Below, piece by piece: positions 25,260 through 34,946 of a DNA stretch of 64,000 nucleotides. The position numbers and the translations under genes were made by a program. Below the pieces are notes generated by a model, which was not told the origin of the DNA, made no database searches, and saw only the letters and a list, made by a program, of their open reading frames with translations. This DNA is from an uncultured Lachnospiraceae bacterium (GTDB lineage: Bacteria > Bacillota > Clostridia > Lachnospirales > Lachnospiraceae): positions 1 to 64,000 of the forward strand of contig CAJTXA010000012.1 of NCBI GenBank assembly GCA_910579865.1, in the 5' to 3' direction. Positions within the stretch are counted from its first letter, which is position 1; every line of letters begins with the position of its first letter.

Positions 25260-27911
25260 TTAAATCTCTATATCATCTTTGGTTTTTTTCTTACTTCTCC
25301 ATATCTTTAATCCTAATACCAAAAAAGAACTAATTGTCACACATAAACCTGCTTTTAATCCCGGAGTTACATAATTTAATTGAATTTTATGTGTTCCTTT
25401 TTCTAACATAACTCCCATTAACATTGTATTTGCTCTTTGTAAATCTACCTTTTCGCCATCTATATAACAAGTCCATCCTGTACTATATGGAATTGAAAAA
25501 CATAGAAATTTATTTTCTGAAACGGTAATCTCTCCATTAATTTGATTTACACCAACTTCTATATTTTCCAGCGCTTCTTCCTTCCGTTCTTCAATTAAAC
25601 TTTCTAGGTCATCAATTGGTCTTGCATATATCTCAATATCTTTAAGACCATAAATTCCTTTCTTTGGAAATATAATCTCACAATTTATCTCATCTTCTTC
25701 CCATGTCCCCATATACACTAAAACATTATCCATACCTGTCCAATAAATATCATTTGAATTTCTTAATGTAATACTTTTTTGCTGTTCATAAAATTTTATT
25801 TTCCAATTTATAGCCTCTGACGTTACTCGATCAACATTAGTTCCTATTAATTTTACATAATATTCTGCTTTCTTAGAAACTGTTGGTATACTTATATTAA
25901 TGCTACTATTTTGACTATTTGATATTATTTCTCCCTTATCCACTTCCCACTTCAAATCTTTATATACAACATTATTTATTTTTAATTGATTTGCTTTTCT
26001 AAAGTCTAATTTAGACTCTTCTAATTTCATATTTTTTTCATGAATTAAAACAGAATCTAACATTGCATATTGTCGATCAATACTATCTAAAGAATAATAT
26101 TGCTCCTCAGTCATATATTTATCATAGGTAAATGCAAGTGGTAATATATTTTGACTTTTATAAACACATTCTCCCTCACTAGATAAATTTTTTTCATAAT
26201 TGGCTGGAACTATCAATGACTCTTCATTTTGTACATAATATTTTGTAGAAAAAAGCTGTAACAATGCATTTCTTCCATCTAATCCTGCAAATGCAACTTT
26301 TATCGAATACTTTGATATTTCATTGTCAAAAAGAAACTTTTCCATATATTCAGTTAATTGAGAATATGTAATAGAAGTAGGATTTCTATATAAATACATT
26401 CCCCAATTTCCATTTTGATAATTAGTTTCTCCATATTCAATTCTATAAAAACTCTTATCTCGAATATTTTTAACAATTTTTACACTTGAATCTAATACTA
26501 AATTCATTACTTGGCCTCTATTCCCAAACTCAGAAGCATAATTTGCATATTCTTTGTCATATCGTATATAACCATTTAATGCAATATTAAATAAAATCAT
26601 TATTATACATCCTGCCTTATAAAACCACGTTGTTCTTGTTCGAACATCTACTAGCAAAATTCCAATATATGTAAAAAGTAACATAATAATTTCATAGGAT
26701 AACCATTTCTTATGATAATCACCACTTTTAAATATTAAACCGATATACAACAATAAAATCACAAATGAAACTATTTTATCACAAGAAGTTAATTCTTTTA
26801 TCTTTGGTAATGCAATCGCTACAATACATGCAAGAATAAAACTATACGCATAAGACCAGCGATTATTAATCACACTAAATCCACTTGTTATAAAGCCAAA
26901 TGCTGGTATAAATAAACATAATGTAAATACAATTAATTGTACTTTCCACTTCGTTTCTTTTGTTTTTAAAAACAAAAAAATAATGCAAAAAAAAGCAATA
27001 ATTAAAGCATTTATTCTTATCCAATATCCAGGATATGCTACTTGTGAAAATATATAAGGAATTAATTTTTCACCCCATCCATTTTCATAAAACAACAACT
27101 CGTCCCATTTTACCTCACTTCCTGTTCGGTTACTTTTCAAATATACAACCATCGCTGGAAAAAGAATAACAGCTAAATAAACAAATCCACAAAAATAATT
27201 TTTAATAATTTCAAAAACAACCTTCCAAAAACTCAAAATTTTTTCTTCTTTCTTTCCAAAAAAGTAAGAAACCAAAAACCAAACACCAAGTACAACTGTA
27301 TAAATATAAGTTAAATACCAACTACTTAAAAAACTAATCGCAATTAGAAGTGAAAAATATTTTGCTTTTTCTCCATGCATTAGTTTATCTATATTCATAC
27401 ATGCAAGTGGTAACATAATCAATGACATAAGAAATTCAGGATGACGAATTCCTGCCCATAATGTATAACCAGAAAAAGTATATACTAAACTTCCGCACAA
27501 TGATGCATAATTATCCCACTTTTGATAATTACAATAAACTAAAAAAGAAAAACCTACCAAGTAAATTCGAACTACTACTAATATATTATATAAATATTCT
27601 GTATAACCGGCTTTAACAAACACACTAAGAAAATTTAAAGGTTCGTATCTTAAAAAAGTAATTACATCCATACCAAAACCAATATTAAAATCATACATTG
27701 GAATTTTTATCTTACCTGTATAAAACAAATTCTGAATACTTTGTCTTATCATTCTTCCTATATATTTCAAAGTACTTACATATAATGGTATTGAATCTGT
27801 TTTCCATACAAATGATTTTTCATCACGCAAAAATATATAAAATGCAAGTGGAAATGCTACTAAAAATATCATACTATAGTATAGGTATATTTTATTTTTT
27901 TTCATTTTCAT
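25260..27911 (-). CDS. YfhO-family membrane glycosyltransferase (GT-C)
   Basis: An 883-residue polytopic protein: about 13 helices in the first 440 residues, a large extracytoplasmic region, and one final helix before a basic tail. MYDFNIGFGMDV in the first loop, YLYRNPTSITYSQLTEYMEKF further on and the near-terminal FSIPYSTGWTCYIDG / VDLQRANTMLMG with KIQLNYVTPGLKAG are hallmarks of the YfhO family. YfhO acts with CsbB and GtcA in Bacillus to add sugars to lipoteichoic acid outside the cell. The ATG at 27911 has AAGGAG upstream; nine earlier codons lack a site. The GT2 and small transporter genes downstream in the operon would complete the three-part system. Confidence 0.85.
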   Translation of the reverse strand: MKMKKNKIYLYYSMIFLVAFPLAFYIFLRDEKSFVWKTDSIPLYVSTLKYIGRMIRQSIQNLFYTGKIKIPMYDFNIGFGMDVITFLRYEPLNFLSVFVKAGYTEYLYNILVVVRIYLVGFSFLVYCNYQKWDNYASLCGSLVYTFSGYTLWAGIRHPEFLMSLIMLPLACMNIDKLMHGEKAKYFSLLIAISFLSSWYLTYIYTVVLGVWFLVSYFFGKKEEKILSFWKVVFEIIKNYFCGFVYLAVILFPAMVVYLKSNRTGSEVKWDELLFYENGWGEKLIPYIFSQVAYPGYWIRINALIIAFFCIIFLFLKTKETKWKVQLIVFTLCLFIPAFGFITSGFSVINNRWSYAYSFILACIVAIALPKIKELTSCDKIVSFVILLLYIGLIFKSGDYHKKWLSYEIIMLLFTYIGILLVDVRTRTTWFYKAGCIIMILFNIALNGYIRYDKEYANYASEFGNRGQVMNLVLDSSVKIVKNIRDKSFYRIEYGETNYQNGNWGMYLYRNPTSITYSQLTEYMEKFLFDNEISKYSIKVAFAGLDGRNALLQLFSTKYYVQNEESLIVPANYEKNLSSEGECVYKSQNILPLAFTYDKYMTEEQYYSLDSIDRQYAMLDSVLIHEKNMKLEESKLDFRKANQLKINNVVYKDLKWEVDKGEIISNSQNSSINISIPTVSKKAEYYVKLIGTNVDRVTSEAINWKIKFYEQQKSITLRNSNDIYWTGMDNVLVYMGTWEEDEINCEIIFPKKGIYGLKDIEIYARPIDDLESLIEERKEEALENIEVGVNQINGEITVSENKFLCFSIPYSTGWTCYIDGEKVDLQRANTMLMGVMLEKGTHKIQLNYVTPGLKAGLCVTISSFLVLGLKIWRSKKKTKDDIEI

Positions 27912-27995
27912 ATCATTTCTCCTTAAAACAATCACCATTTTTTAATCAGATAAATATTACTTTTCCTTATACTATAAATATCCCAAACATTTTTA

Positions 27996-30900
27996 TTAAC
28001 GCTTACCAAATATTACAAGTAATACTTTTCGTAGCTTTTTAACTACTTTTTTCCCCTTCAATCGTTTACTATAAAAACTATATGCTTTCTTAATTGATTT
28101 TGAAGATTGTTTAATTGACCAATTTTTATTTTTAGTAATAAATTTTTTTCCACAAAGAATACCAAAAACATCTTTCCATCTCATTGGTGGTGCCCATGCA
28201 ATTGGTTCTTTATAAGAACTAACTGCATCTTTTAATCCTGCAAAATATCTTATCCATATTGGATCATTTGGATTCCGATGAAAATAACTTAAACCAAAAT
28301 CAAATAATGCCCTGTTAATCGCTTCCTCATTCTGAAACTCTAAATTTACATAATTTTTAGCAAAATAAGGTAAGTATTTTTCTAACGCTTCATGTAATTC
28401 TACATTATTTTCATTGGGAACAAAAACTGGTTCTATTCCCTTATCTGTTTCCATATAATTCTTCACTGATTGATATGGCAAATTTGCAAAAATATTTTCT
28501 ATAAATACCAAAGAAAATGTATTACCTGTAAAATTATAGCGTATCAAATTTTTATGAGTTGGATAAATACTTCTTGCATAATAAAAAATATTATCTTCTA
28601 CTTTTCTCTGTATATCCCACAATAGTTTCGCCAAACAAGTTTGTGTATAACCTCTTCCCCAAAATTCCACAAAAGCATATTTTTCAGAAAAATCTATCTC
28701 TTGAAGTAAATATTTTTGAACATTCTTACGCTGTTCTTTTGCAATATCCAATAAATAGGAGCAATACCTTTCTGATGCACGAAAAACTTCACGAATCATA
28801 GGCATCATCTTAGGTGAAATCTTTTTTTCTTTTTTAAGGTAACTTAACTCTGGAAATAATTCTATAAACAGTTCATCTGTTAATGCAGAAGCTTCCAGCA
28901 AATGTTTATAGTCATTAATATCAACAAAATTACCAAAATTACTCCAAAATTCTTCATCTATCGAATCAATAAGAGACGGAATTCGCCAAGCTTTCCTAGA
29001 ACCATAAATATACTTTGTTCTTACTTTATAATTTTTCTCTTCTATAATGGTATCTGCTATACGTTTTAAATGATAACCATCTCTCGAAATAAAGTATAAA
29101 CAAGTAATCCCCCGTTCTATAGCATGATGAATTACCCAATTTATATAAGGTACAAAATAAAAGGAAACCTGTCGAAATGCAAAATGTTCAACCCCAGTAT
29201 ATCCATTTGGTTCTGTTCTAATATCAAGCATCATTTTGCATACTTGATATGCATCATAACTATGAATAAAATCAAGAATCTTTTTTTCAAATGTATTGAA
29301 TGTTTTTTCTTTTATTTTTATTGTTTTAATACCAAGTTTCTTAGGCATATCAATATCTGCTTTTTGGTTATCTCCATAATGAACCCAACTACCAAAGTTA
29401 TAATTTATCTGATGATATACTTCAAGAAATAATTTTTTTGTAGTTTTCTGATTTCCACTTTCACTTGATAAAAACAATGGAAGTTGCTCTAATATTGGAT
29501 CTGCCTTCGCCAATAATTTCTTAATAAATTTTATTGGAAGATACATATCACTAATTAATACAACTGTTTCTTTTTTCTCAACAAGTTCTTTTAAAATACT
29601 TATATTTTGTTCAATAGGAATAGAACTTTTAAATTCTCCCTCTAATTCCCATTCTTTTAATAAAGTAATCTGTTCCTCATTTAATTGATATACATTTTGC
29701 ATATGTTCAAATATCAAATCAAATGTAATTTCTAGTCTATCACTATTTCTATACAAGGTAGATTTGTTGTAATACTCACGTACATCCTTTTCACACCATG
29801 GACGAACCTTAAAATAATTTTCTTTTAAATATCGTGGAAATTCTATAGAAGATTCATTCATTTTATCTTGCACATACCAAAATACTCCTATTGGAAGAAG
29901 TGTACTTCGTCCAATCAGTGTATCAAAAATATCGAAACTATATAATGTAGGAAGTTCTTCCTTATCATCTATTGAAAAAGATTTCGCCCTATCTACAATA
30001 CTATCTAATGAATAAATATCTGCATATTCCCAAAATAATTTTTTAATTCGTTTTAATTCTATGTCATAATTTTTATTCGGATAATCTGCTATTGCTTTCA
30101 ATAAATCGTTAAAATCTGTACAAATCGTTCCACAAGTCATTTCCATATAGTCAAGCGCAAAATCCGTTATATTCTCCTTATTATCATATTCAAAAATATA
30201 ACGAATAAAATGTTTCACATTACATGCAAGTAAATCATAAAATATAGAAGAATAATCTATAATAGCAAGGTCAATTTTATTGAATATTTCATATATATCA
30301 TTCGAATTATCCCAAAAAATAAGTTGAGGACAATGAAAATACAATTCTTTAATATTATGATATTGAAAATCATTCTCCATTTTAGGATGCAATTTAAAAA
30401 TTAATACTATATCATTTTCCTTAAGACATTCTATTAATCTCTCTATTTGAGGAATCGCATCTACAAAAAAATTAGTTAAAGAATTTTTTCGATAAGTTGG
30501 TGCATAAATAGCTATTTTTGTATTACTTGAAAGATTTTTTCCTTTTAAAATATTATGATCATAAGTAATAATTTCCTCTTTAAAAGCACAACAAGGATAT
30601 CCGCCTCTCACTATTTGAGTATTATCCAAATTACATTGTTCCATAAAATGTTTTTCCATAAGAGGAGATGTTACAAGAAAAAGCTCATTATTTTTATAAA
30701 TCTGCATATTTTGAATATACTTTTTTGCAATTCTTTCATTTAATACTCCAGAATCAATGTACTTTTCAATTGTTTTACATCCCACACCATGCCACAAATT
30801 CAATATTATGATTCCCCTTAGATATTCTTGAAATACCTCTTTTCTTTGATCTACCACATATACGCCAGCTTTTTCTCCAATTTTTCTTGCATATACAGAC

Positions 30901-31079
30901 TGAAAAAGATATGCCTGATAACCAAGCTTCCTAATATACTGCATCGATTCTTTATTATAGCAAAACCAATATGGTGTAATTTCTGGTCTATGTTTTATAA
31001 TATACAAAAAAAGCCATTTAGGATTCCCGCTAAAACTCATTCCAGAATTAAAAATCCATATATTTGTATCTCTCATCAT
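27996..31079 (-). CDS. CDP-glycerol glycerophosphotransferase family protein fused to a HAD-like domain
   Basis: A 1027-residue two-part protein. Residues 1-360 resemble TagB/TagF transferases: NLWHGVGCKT near 94, YAPTYRKNS, FKLHPK, and AIIDYSSIFYDLLA. From about residue 378 a HAD-like region begins with YSFDIFDTLIGR, followed by VVLISDMYLP and HYGDNQKADIDM, which are HAD motifs I to IV. A third region (about 640-1027) has YFISRDGYHLK and SRKAWRIPS, a combination I associate with polysaccharide-locus HAD proteins. It probably adds polyol-phosphate units and also hydrolyses a phosphate, perhaps on the substrate. GGGAG precedes the double ATG. The HAD part could instead be regulatory. Confidence 0.8.
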   Translation of the reverse strand: MMRDTNIWIFNSGMSFSGNPKWLFLYIIKHRPEITPYWFCYNKESMQYIRKLGYQAYLFQSVYARKIGEKAGVYVVDQRKEVFQEYLRGIIILNLWHGVGCKTIEKYIDSGVLNERIAKKYIQNMQIYKNNELFLVTSPLMEKHFMEQCNLDNTQIVRGGYPCCAFKEEIITYDHNILKGKNLSSNTKIAIYAPTYRKNSLTNFFVDAIPQIERLIECLKENDIVLIFKLHPKMENDFQYHNIKELYFHCPQLIFWDNSNDIYEIFNKIDLAIIDYSSIFYDLLACNVKHFIRYIFEYDNKENITDFALDYMEMTCGTICTDFNDLLKAIADYPNKNYDIELKRIKKLFWEYADIYSLDSIVDRAKSFSIDDKEELPTLYSFDIFDTLIGRSTLLPIGVFWYVQDKMNESSIEFPRYLKENYFKVRPWCEKDVREYYNKSTLYRNSDRLEITFDLIFEHMQNVYQLNEEQITLLKEWELEGEFKSSIPIEQNISILKELVEKKETVVLISDMYLPIKFIKKLLAKADPILEQLPLFLSSESGNQKTTKKLFLEVYHQINYNFGSWVHYGDNQKADIDMPKKLGIKTIKIKEKTFNTFEKKILDFIHSYDAYQVCKMMLDIRTEPNGYTGVEHFAFRQVSFYFVPYINWVIHHAIERGITCLYFISRDGYHLKRIADTIIEEKNYKVRTKYIYGSRKAWRIPSLIDSIDEEFWSNFGNFVDINDYKHLLEASALTDELFIELFPELSYLKKEKKISPKMMPMIREVFRASERYCSYLLDIAKEQRKNVQKYLLQEIDFSEKYAFVEFWGRGYTQTCLAKLLWDIQRKVEDNIFYYARSIYPTHKNLIRYNFTGNTFSLVFIENIFANLPYQSVKNYMETDKGIEPVFVPNENNVELHEALEKYLPYFAKNYVNLEFQNEEAINRALFDFGLSYFHRNPNDPIWIRYFAGLKDAVSSYKEPIAWAPPMRWKDVFGILCGKKFITKNKNWSIKQSSKSIKKAYSFYSKRLKGKKVVKKLRKVLLVIFGKR

Positions 31080-31089
31080 GACATACTCC

Positions 31090-32151
31090 CTATTTCTCCC
31101 GCAAAATAGTTACGGTTTCTTTTAATGCTTCTTCTAATGTATAAGCTGGTTTCCAACCAAGCTGTTTTAACTTTTCAGAATCTAATAAAGCTATTGTTGC
31201 TTTCGAATACCCAAGTGCTTCTTTTTTTTCTGGTTGTTGGAATATTACTGTCGTTCCCCCAATATAAGCTAATAAATTTGCCAATTCTTTTAAACGAATA
31301 TCAAAATTCGGATCAGCTATATTATACGCTTCTCCATCTTTCCCATAACATAGAAGATAAAGCAAAGCAGACACAACATCTGGTGTATAACAATAAGAAA
31401 AAAATTGATTACCTTCACTTTTTAATACAATATCTTCGCCTTTTACTGCATTTTTAATAAACTGTGCTAAAGCTTTACTATCAGAAGAACGCATAGTAGG
31501 ACCGAACACACGACAAATTCTTGGTATTACAATATCTATTCCATATTCTTCTCGATAGGCTTGACATAAAGCTTCTCCACATCGCTTTCCTTCTGGATAG
31601 CCTGCTCGTAATATATTACAGTCTAAATAGCCACAATCCTTTTCTAAAAAGCGATCATAATCACCTCTATTTTCTCCATAAATTTCTACTGTTGAGAAAA
31701 ACAATACTCGCTTTGTTGACATTATTCTTGCCCATTCTAATACTGTTCTTGTACCAATTACATTTGTCATAATTGTATTAATTGGTTCTGTCGCATAAGC
31801 ATTCGGATGTGTATTACTTGCACAATGAAAAAGATAATCTATTGGAATTGTCCACTTAATTGAAGTAGCAGATTCTTGATTAACATCACAAGAAATAAAC
31901 TCAAATTGCTCTGAATCCCAATAGTCTTGAAAGCGCTTCTTTGCCTGTTCTACAGAACGTCCAACTGCATAAATATGAATCTGATCTCCAAATTCTCGGT
32001 TCCGTTTCATAAAAACATCAACTAGACAAGTTCCTATCATTCCCGTAGCACCTGTAATCAAAATTCCTCGATTTTTTATTTTTTCCCATTCAATAGGAAT
32101 TTTACTAATTGCCTCTATACTCTTTTCATATAGCAAATGATGAAGAAACAT
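31090..32151 (-). CDS. NAD-dependent sugar epimerase/dehydratase
   Basis: A 353-residue extended SDR. The Rossmann motif ITGATGMIGTCL is near residue 32, a Ser/Thr in FFSTVEIYGE and the YPEGK catalytic Tyr-Lys pair follow, and ICRVFGPTMRSSDSKALAQFI matches the substrate-binding region of nucleotide-sugar dehydratases and UDP-glucuronate decarboxylases. The exact reaction on a nucleotide sugar cannot be fixed. An additional 30 residues precede the Rossmann strand. It lies between two TagF-like genes, so it may supply a sugar donor for the repeat unit; an epimerase, dehydratase or decarboxylase are all possible. Confidence 0.8.
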   Translation of the reverse strand: MFLHHLLYEKSIEAISKIPIEWEKIKNRGILITGATGMIGTCLVDVFMKRNREFGDQIHIYAVGRSVEQAKKRFQDYWDSEQFEFISCDVNQESATSIKWTIPIDYLFHCASNTHPNAYATEPINTIMTNVIGTRTVLEWARIMSTKRVLFFSTVEIYGENRGDYDRFLEKDCGYLDCNILRAGYPEGKRCGEALCQAYREEYGIDIVIPRICRVFGPTMRSSDSKALAQFIKNAVKGEDIVLKSEGNQFFSYCYTPDVVSALLYLLCYGKDGEAYNIADPNFDIRLKELANLLAYIGGTTVIFQQPEKKEALGYSKATIALLDSEKLKQLGWKPAYTLEEALKETVTILREK

Positions 32152-32164
32152 CCATTTTTTCCTC

Positions 32165-33376
32165 CTATCTTTTATGTAAATCTAACTCTTTTCTACCAAA
32201 TACTTTTTCTAAAATTCTTTCTGTTGCATGACCATCGCAACTACTCATAAATCTATTTTTATAAGCTTGAATTTTATTAATAATTATTGGTTCTATTTGT
32301 TTCATTTGTTTGATTTGTTCAAGTAACTCCTGATTTGTCTTACAAATTGGTCCAGGTGCTAATTCTTCATAACAAAAATAAAATCCTCTCCAATCAAAAT
32401 ACTCTTCTATATCATACGCAAAAAATATAATTGGTTTCTCCAGTAAGGAATATTCAAATACTAAAGAAGAATAATCTGAAATACAAATATCACTAACACA
32501 TAACAATTCTTCTATACTCATTTTAGAAGTCATATCCATACAAAAAGCTCTTTTTTCCTGATCAATTATTGGAAGCTTTTTTACAAGCGGATGATGTTTC
32601 AGCAATAATACATATTCTTGTCCTAATTCCTTCGAAAATAAAGTAATATCTAATACATCTGGTGTTTTCGCCTCTGCTACACTTCCACGATAAGTCGGGG
32701 CATATAATAAAATCTTTTTGTTCTTTGCAGAAGGCATTAAATTCTCCAATTTTTCTTTTGCCTTTTTATAAAATTTTGAACGAAAATAAATATCACTTCT
32801 ACTTACTCCAATTGGCTGAATAATCTCTTTCTGTTTTTCTAATCCCATTGCTTCTGCAAATGCAGAAACTACTTCTGGACTGCTTACTGTAACTAGAGAA
32901 TAGTTTTGATGAATAGGATATTTTTCCAACTCTATTTTTGAATCACCAAATAATAAATCTGCTGTACTATATCCAAATTTTTTAAATGCTCCACATCCAT
33001 GCCAAACTTGAATCAATTTTGTCTCATTTCTCAATGAAATTGTATTCAATACAGGTATGGAATCATTAATAAAGATATACTTCGCATCTGCTATATCTTT
33101 TAATAAAAAAAAGTTCCGCATCACACGATTTCGTCTCTTCTTATCTAATCCTAATAAAAAGTGTTCTTTTATTTGATAGGTATATTCTTTTTTTAATAAG
33201 TTATAAAGCAATTCAAAACTATTTGAAATTTTAGGAAGACGTCCCTCTACAAAAATAACTTTATTTTTATCTACTGTCTTCCAACTACAACAACGATAAA
33301 AAAAAGGATAACATATTTTCATAAGAAGAAATTTTAAACTAGAATGAATCCACCTTTTTCTTTTCTTTTTCTTCAT
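32165..33376 (-). CDS. CDP-glycerol glycerophosphotransferase family protein (TagB/TagF-like), 2
   Basis: A 403-residue peripheral membrane enzyme. The motif VWHGCGAFKKFGYST near residue 125 and the C-terminal CISDYSSLVFEYSLLEKPIIFF with SCDGHATERI are the standard TagB/TagF signature. A very basic N-terminus (MKKKKRKRW) followed by hydrophobic stretches suits membrane binding. Members transfer glycerol- or ribitol-phosphate from a CDP-polyol to a lipid-linked acceptor. Whether it primes or polymerises cannot be told. It lies directly downstream of an IspD/TarI-type cytidylyltransferase that could make its donor. Confidence 0.88.
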   Translation of the reverse strand: MKKKKRKRWIHSSLKFLLMKICYPFFYRCCSWKTVDKNKVIFVEGRLPKISNSFELLYNLLKKEYTYQIKEHFLLGLDKKRRNRVMRNFFLLKDIADAKYIFINDSIPVLNTISLRNETKLIQVWHGCGAFKKFGYSTADLLFGDSKIELEKYPIHQNYSLVTVSSPEVVSAFAEAMGLEKQKEIIQPIGVSRSDIYFRSKFYKKAKEKLENLMPSAKNKKILLYAPTYRGSVAEAKTPDVLDITLFSKELGQEYVLLLKHHPLVKKLPIIDQEKRAFCMDMTSKMSIEELLCVSDICISDYSSLVFEYSLLEKPIIFFAYDIEEYFDWRGFYFCYEELAPGPICKTNQELLEQIKQMKQIEPIIINKIQAYKNRFMSSCDGHATERILEKVFGRKELDLHKR

Positions 33377-33446
33377 TTTATTTCCTAATCTACTTTTACA
33401 AACTTATGTTTCTTTACTTTTTTATAATAAATTAACCTCTATTTTT

Positions 33447-34154
33447 TCAGTGACAATTTTTCATACTAAGTAATGCCTTAAATAGCTCCAAATCCTCTTG
33501 TGTTGTAATTTTAATATTTTTATCTGAACCACTAGCAAAATATAATGTTTCACCTAAATCTACCATCATAGTATTTGTATAGGCAGAACCATAAATTCCT
33601 TTTCCTTCTGCAAATGCTTTCTGATAAGCCCATAATAATTTTTGATAAGGATACGCTTGTGGGGTAGAAACTCGCCTTAAAGTTTCTCTTGGAATATAGG
33701 CTTCTGTTCTTCTTTCATCTTTTTTTACAAAAATCTGCTCATTGTATGGCATAGAAGTTACTGCATTTCCATACATACGACAAGTAACAATCACATCGGA
33801 AAGAATAGATTCCTCTACTAATGGTCGTATTCCATCATGAATAATGATAATATCCTCTGGCTGACAAACTTCCTTTAGAGCATAAACTCCATTTCGAATC
33901 GATTCCTGTCCAGTTTTCCCACCATCAACTACCCATTTCAACTTTGTAATTTGATTCTGCTTTGCATAAGCTTTTAAAATATCATGCCATCCATCAATAC
34001 AAACTGCTAAAATCCCATCTATCTCTGGATGTCTTTGAAAAGCTTCTAATGTATAAATAATTAAAGGTTTATCATTAACTGGAATAAATTGTTTAGGAAC
34101 TTCTTGCTGCATCCGTGTCCCTACTCCGCCTGCCAATATAATTGCAATATTCAT
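33447..34154 (-). CDS. IspD/TarI-type cytidylyltransferase
   Basis: A 235-residue nucleotidyltransferase with AIILAGGVGTRMQQEVPKQF at the N-terminus (CTP-binding loop), IIIHDGIRPLVEE near residue 103, and RRVSTPQAYPYQ near 169. This is the IspD family, which includes MEP cytidylyltransferase and ribitol-5-phosphate cytidylyltransferase TarI. Inside a TagB/TagF/TagGH cluster the TarI-like role, making a CDP-polyol, is preferred. TarJ, the usual partner reductase, is not in the window; one of the SDRs may replace it. Good ribosome binding site (GGGGAGGAAGG). Confidence 0.85.
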   Translation of the reverse strand: MNIAIILAGGVGTRMQQEVPKQFIPVNDKPLIIYTLEAFQRHPEIDGILAVCIDGWHDILKAYAKQNQITKLKWVVDGGKTGQESIRNGVYALKEVCQPEDIIIIHDGIRPLVEESILSDVIVTCRMYGNAVTSMPYNEQIFVKKDERRTEAYIPRETLRRVSTPQAYPYQKLLWAYQKAFAEGKGIYGSAYTNTMMVDLGETLYFASGSDKNIKITTQEDLELFKALLSMKNCH

Positions 34155-34220
34155 CTTTCCTTCCTCCCCTTTGTTTTTTCTATCTTACTCTTCTGTCCTT
34201 TCTTTTTTATTATTTCATAT

Positions 34221-34946
34221 TTACTTCATAAATTCCTCGTACGCCTGCATCACCTGTTTTGTCTCTCCACGCATCCGAATTTGTCCATCATGAAGCCATA
34301 ATAGCTCTTGACATAAGCTTTCCACTGTTTCCTTTGAATGAGAAACCAATAACACGGTTCGATTTTGATCGGAGATCAATTCTCTCATTCGGTTATAGCT
34401 TTTCTTCTTAAACTTTGCATCTCCTACACTTAATATCTCATCAATCAACATAATATCTGTTTCTAATACTGCAGTAATGGAAAATGCTAGTTTCGAATAC
34501 ATCCCACTTGAATATGTTCTTACTGGTGCTTCAATAAACTCTCCTAGTTCAGCAAATTCAATAATTTCCTCTATTTTTTCCTGAATTTGTTCTTCTGAAA
34601 ATCCCAATAGCAATCCAGAAAGCAAAATATTCTCTCTTCCAGTTAATTCCTTTTCAAATCCCACTCCAATCGAAAGTAAAGAAACCCGATTGCCTTTTAA
34701 ATCAATCGTTCCACTGTCAGGTGCAAAAATTCCAGCAATTGCCCGCAATAGTGTAGATTTTCCACTTCCATTTCTCCCTATAATTCCTAAAATACGCCCC
34801 TTTTCTACTGAAAAGCTCACCTGCTTTATTGCTTCAAACACATCCTCTTTCTTTGGCTTTCGTTGGAAAAAATTTTGTTTAATTGAATACCGTTTCAAAC
34901 TTCGATAGGCAATACATAATTCCTTTACTTCAATCGCATTTTCCAT
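34221..34946 (-). CDS. Polysaccharide/teichoic acid ABC exporter, ATPase (TagH/Wzt type)
   Basis: A 241-residue ATPase: Walker A GRNGSGKST near residue 57, signature YSSGMYSKL, Walker B IMLIDEILSVGD and H-loop SHSKETV. The variant signature SSGM and DEILSVGD are typical of the polysaccharide-export subfamily (TagH, RfbE, Wzt). It ends soon after the ATPase domain, so it lacks the C-terminal carbohydrate-binding or TagH extension. It directly follows the permease gene. It powers export of the completed undecaprenyl-linked polymer. Confidence 0.93.
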   Translation of the reverse strand: MENAIEVKELCIAYRSLKRYSIKQNFFQRKPKKEDVFEAIKQVSFSVEKGRILGIIGRNGSGKSTLLRAIAGIFAPDSGTIDLKGNRVSLLSIGVGFEKELTGRENILLSGLLLGFSEEQIQEKIEEIIEFAELGEFIEAPVRTYSSGMYSKLAFSITAVLETDIMLIDEILSVGDAKFKKKSYNRMRELISDQNRTVLLVSHSKETVESLCQELLWLHDGQIRMRGETKQVMQAYEEFMK

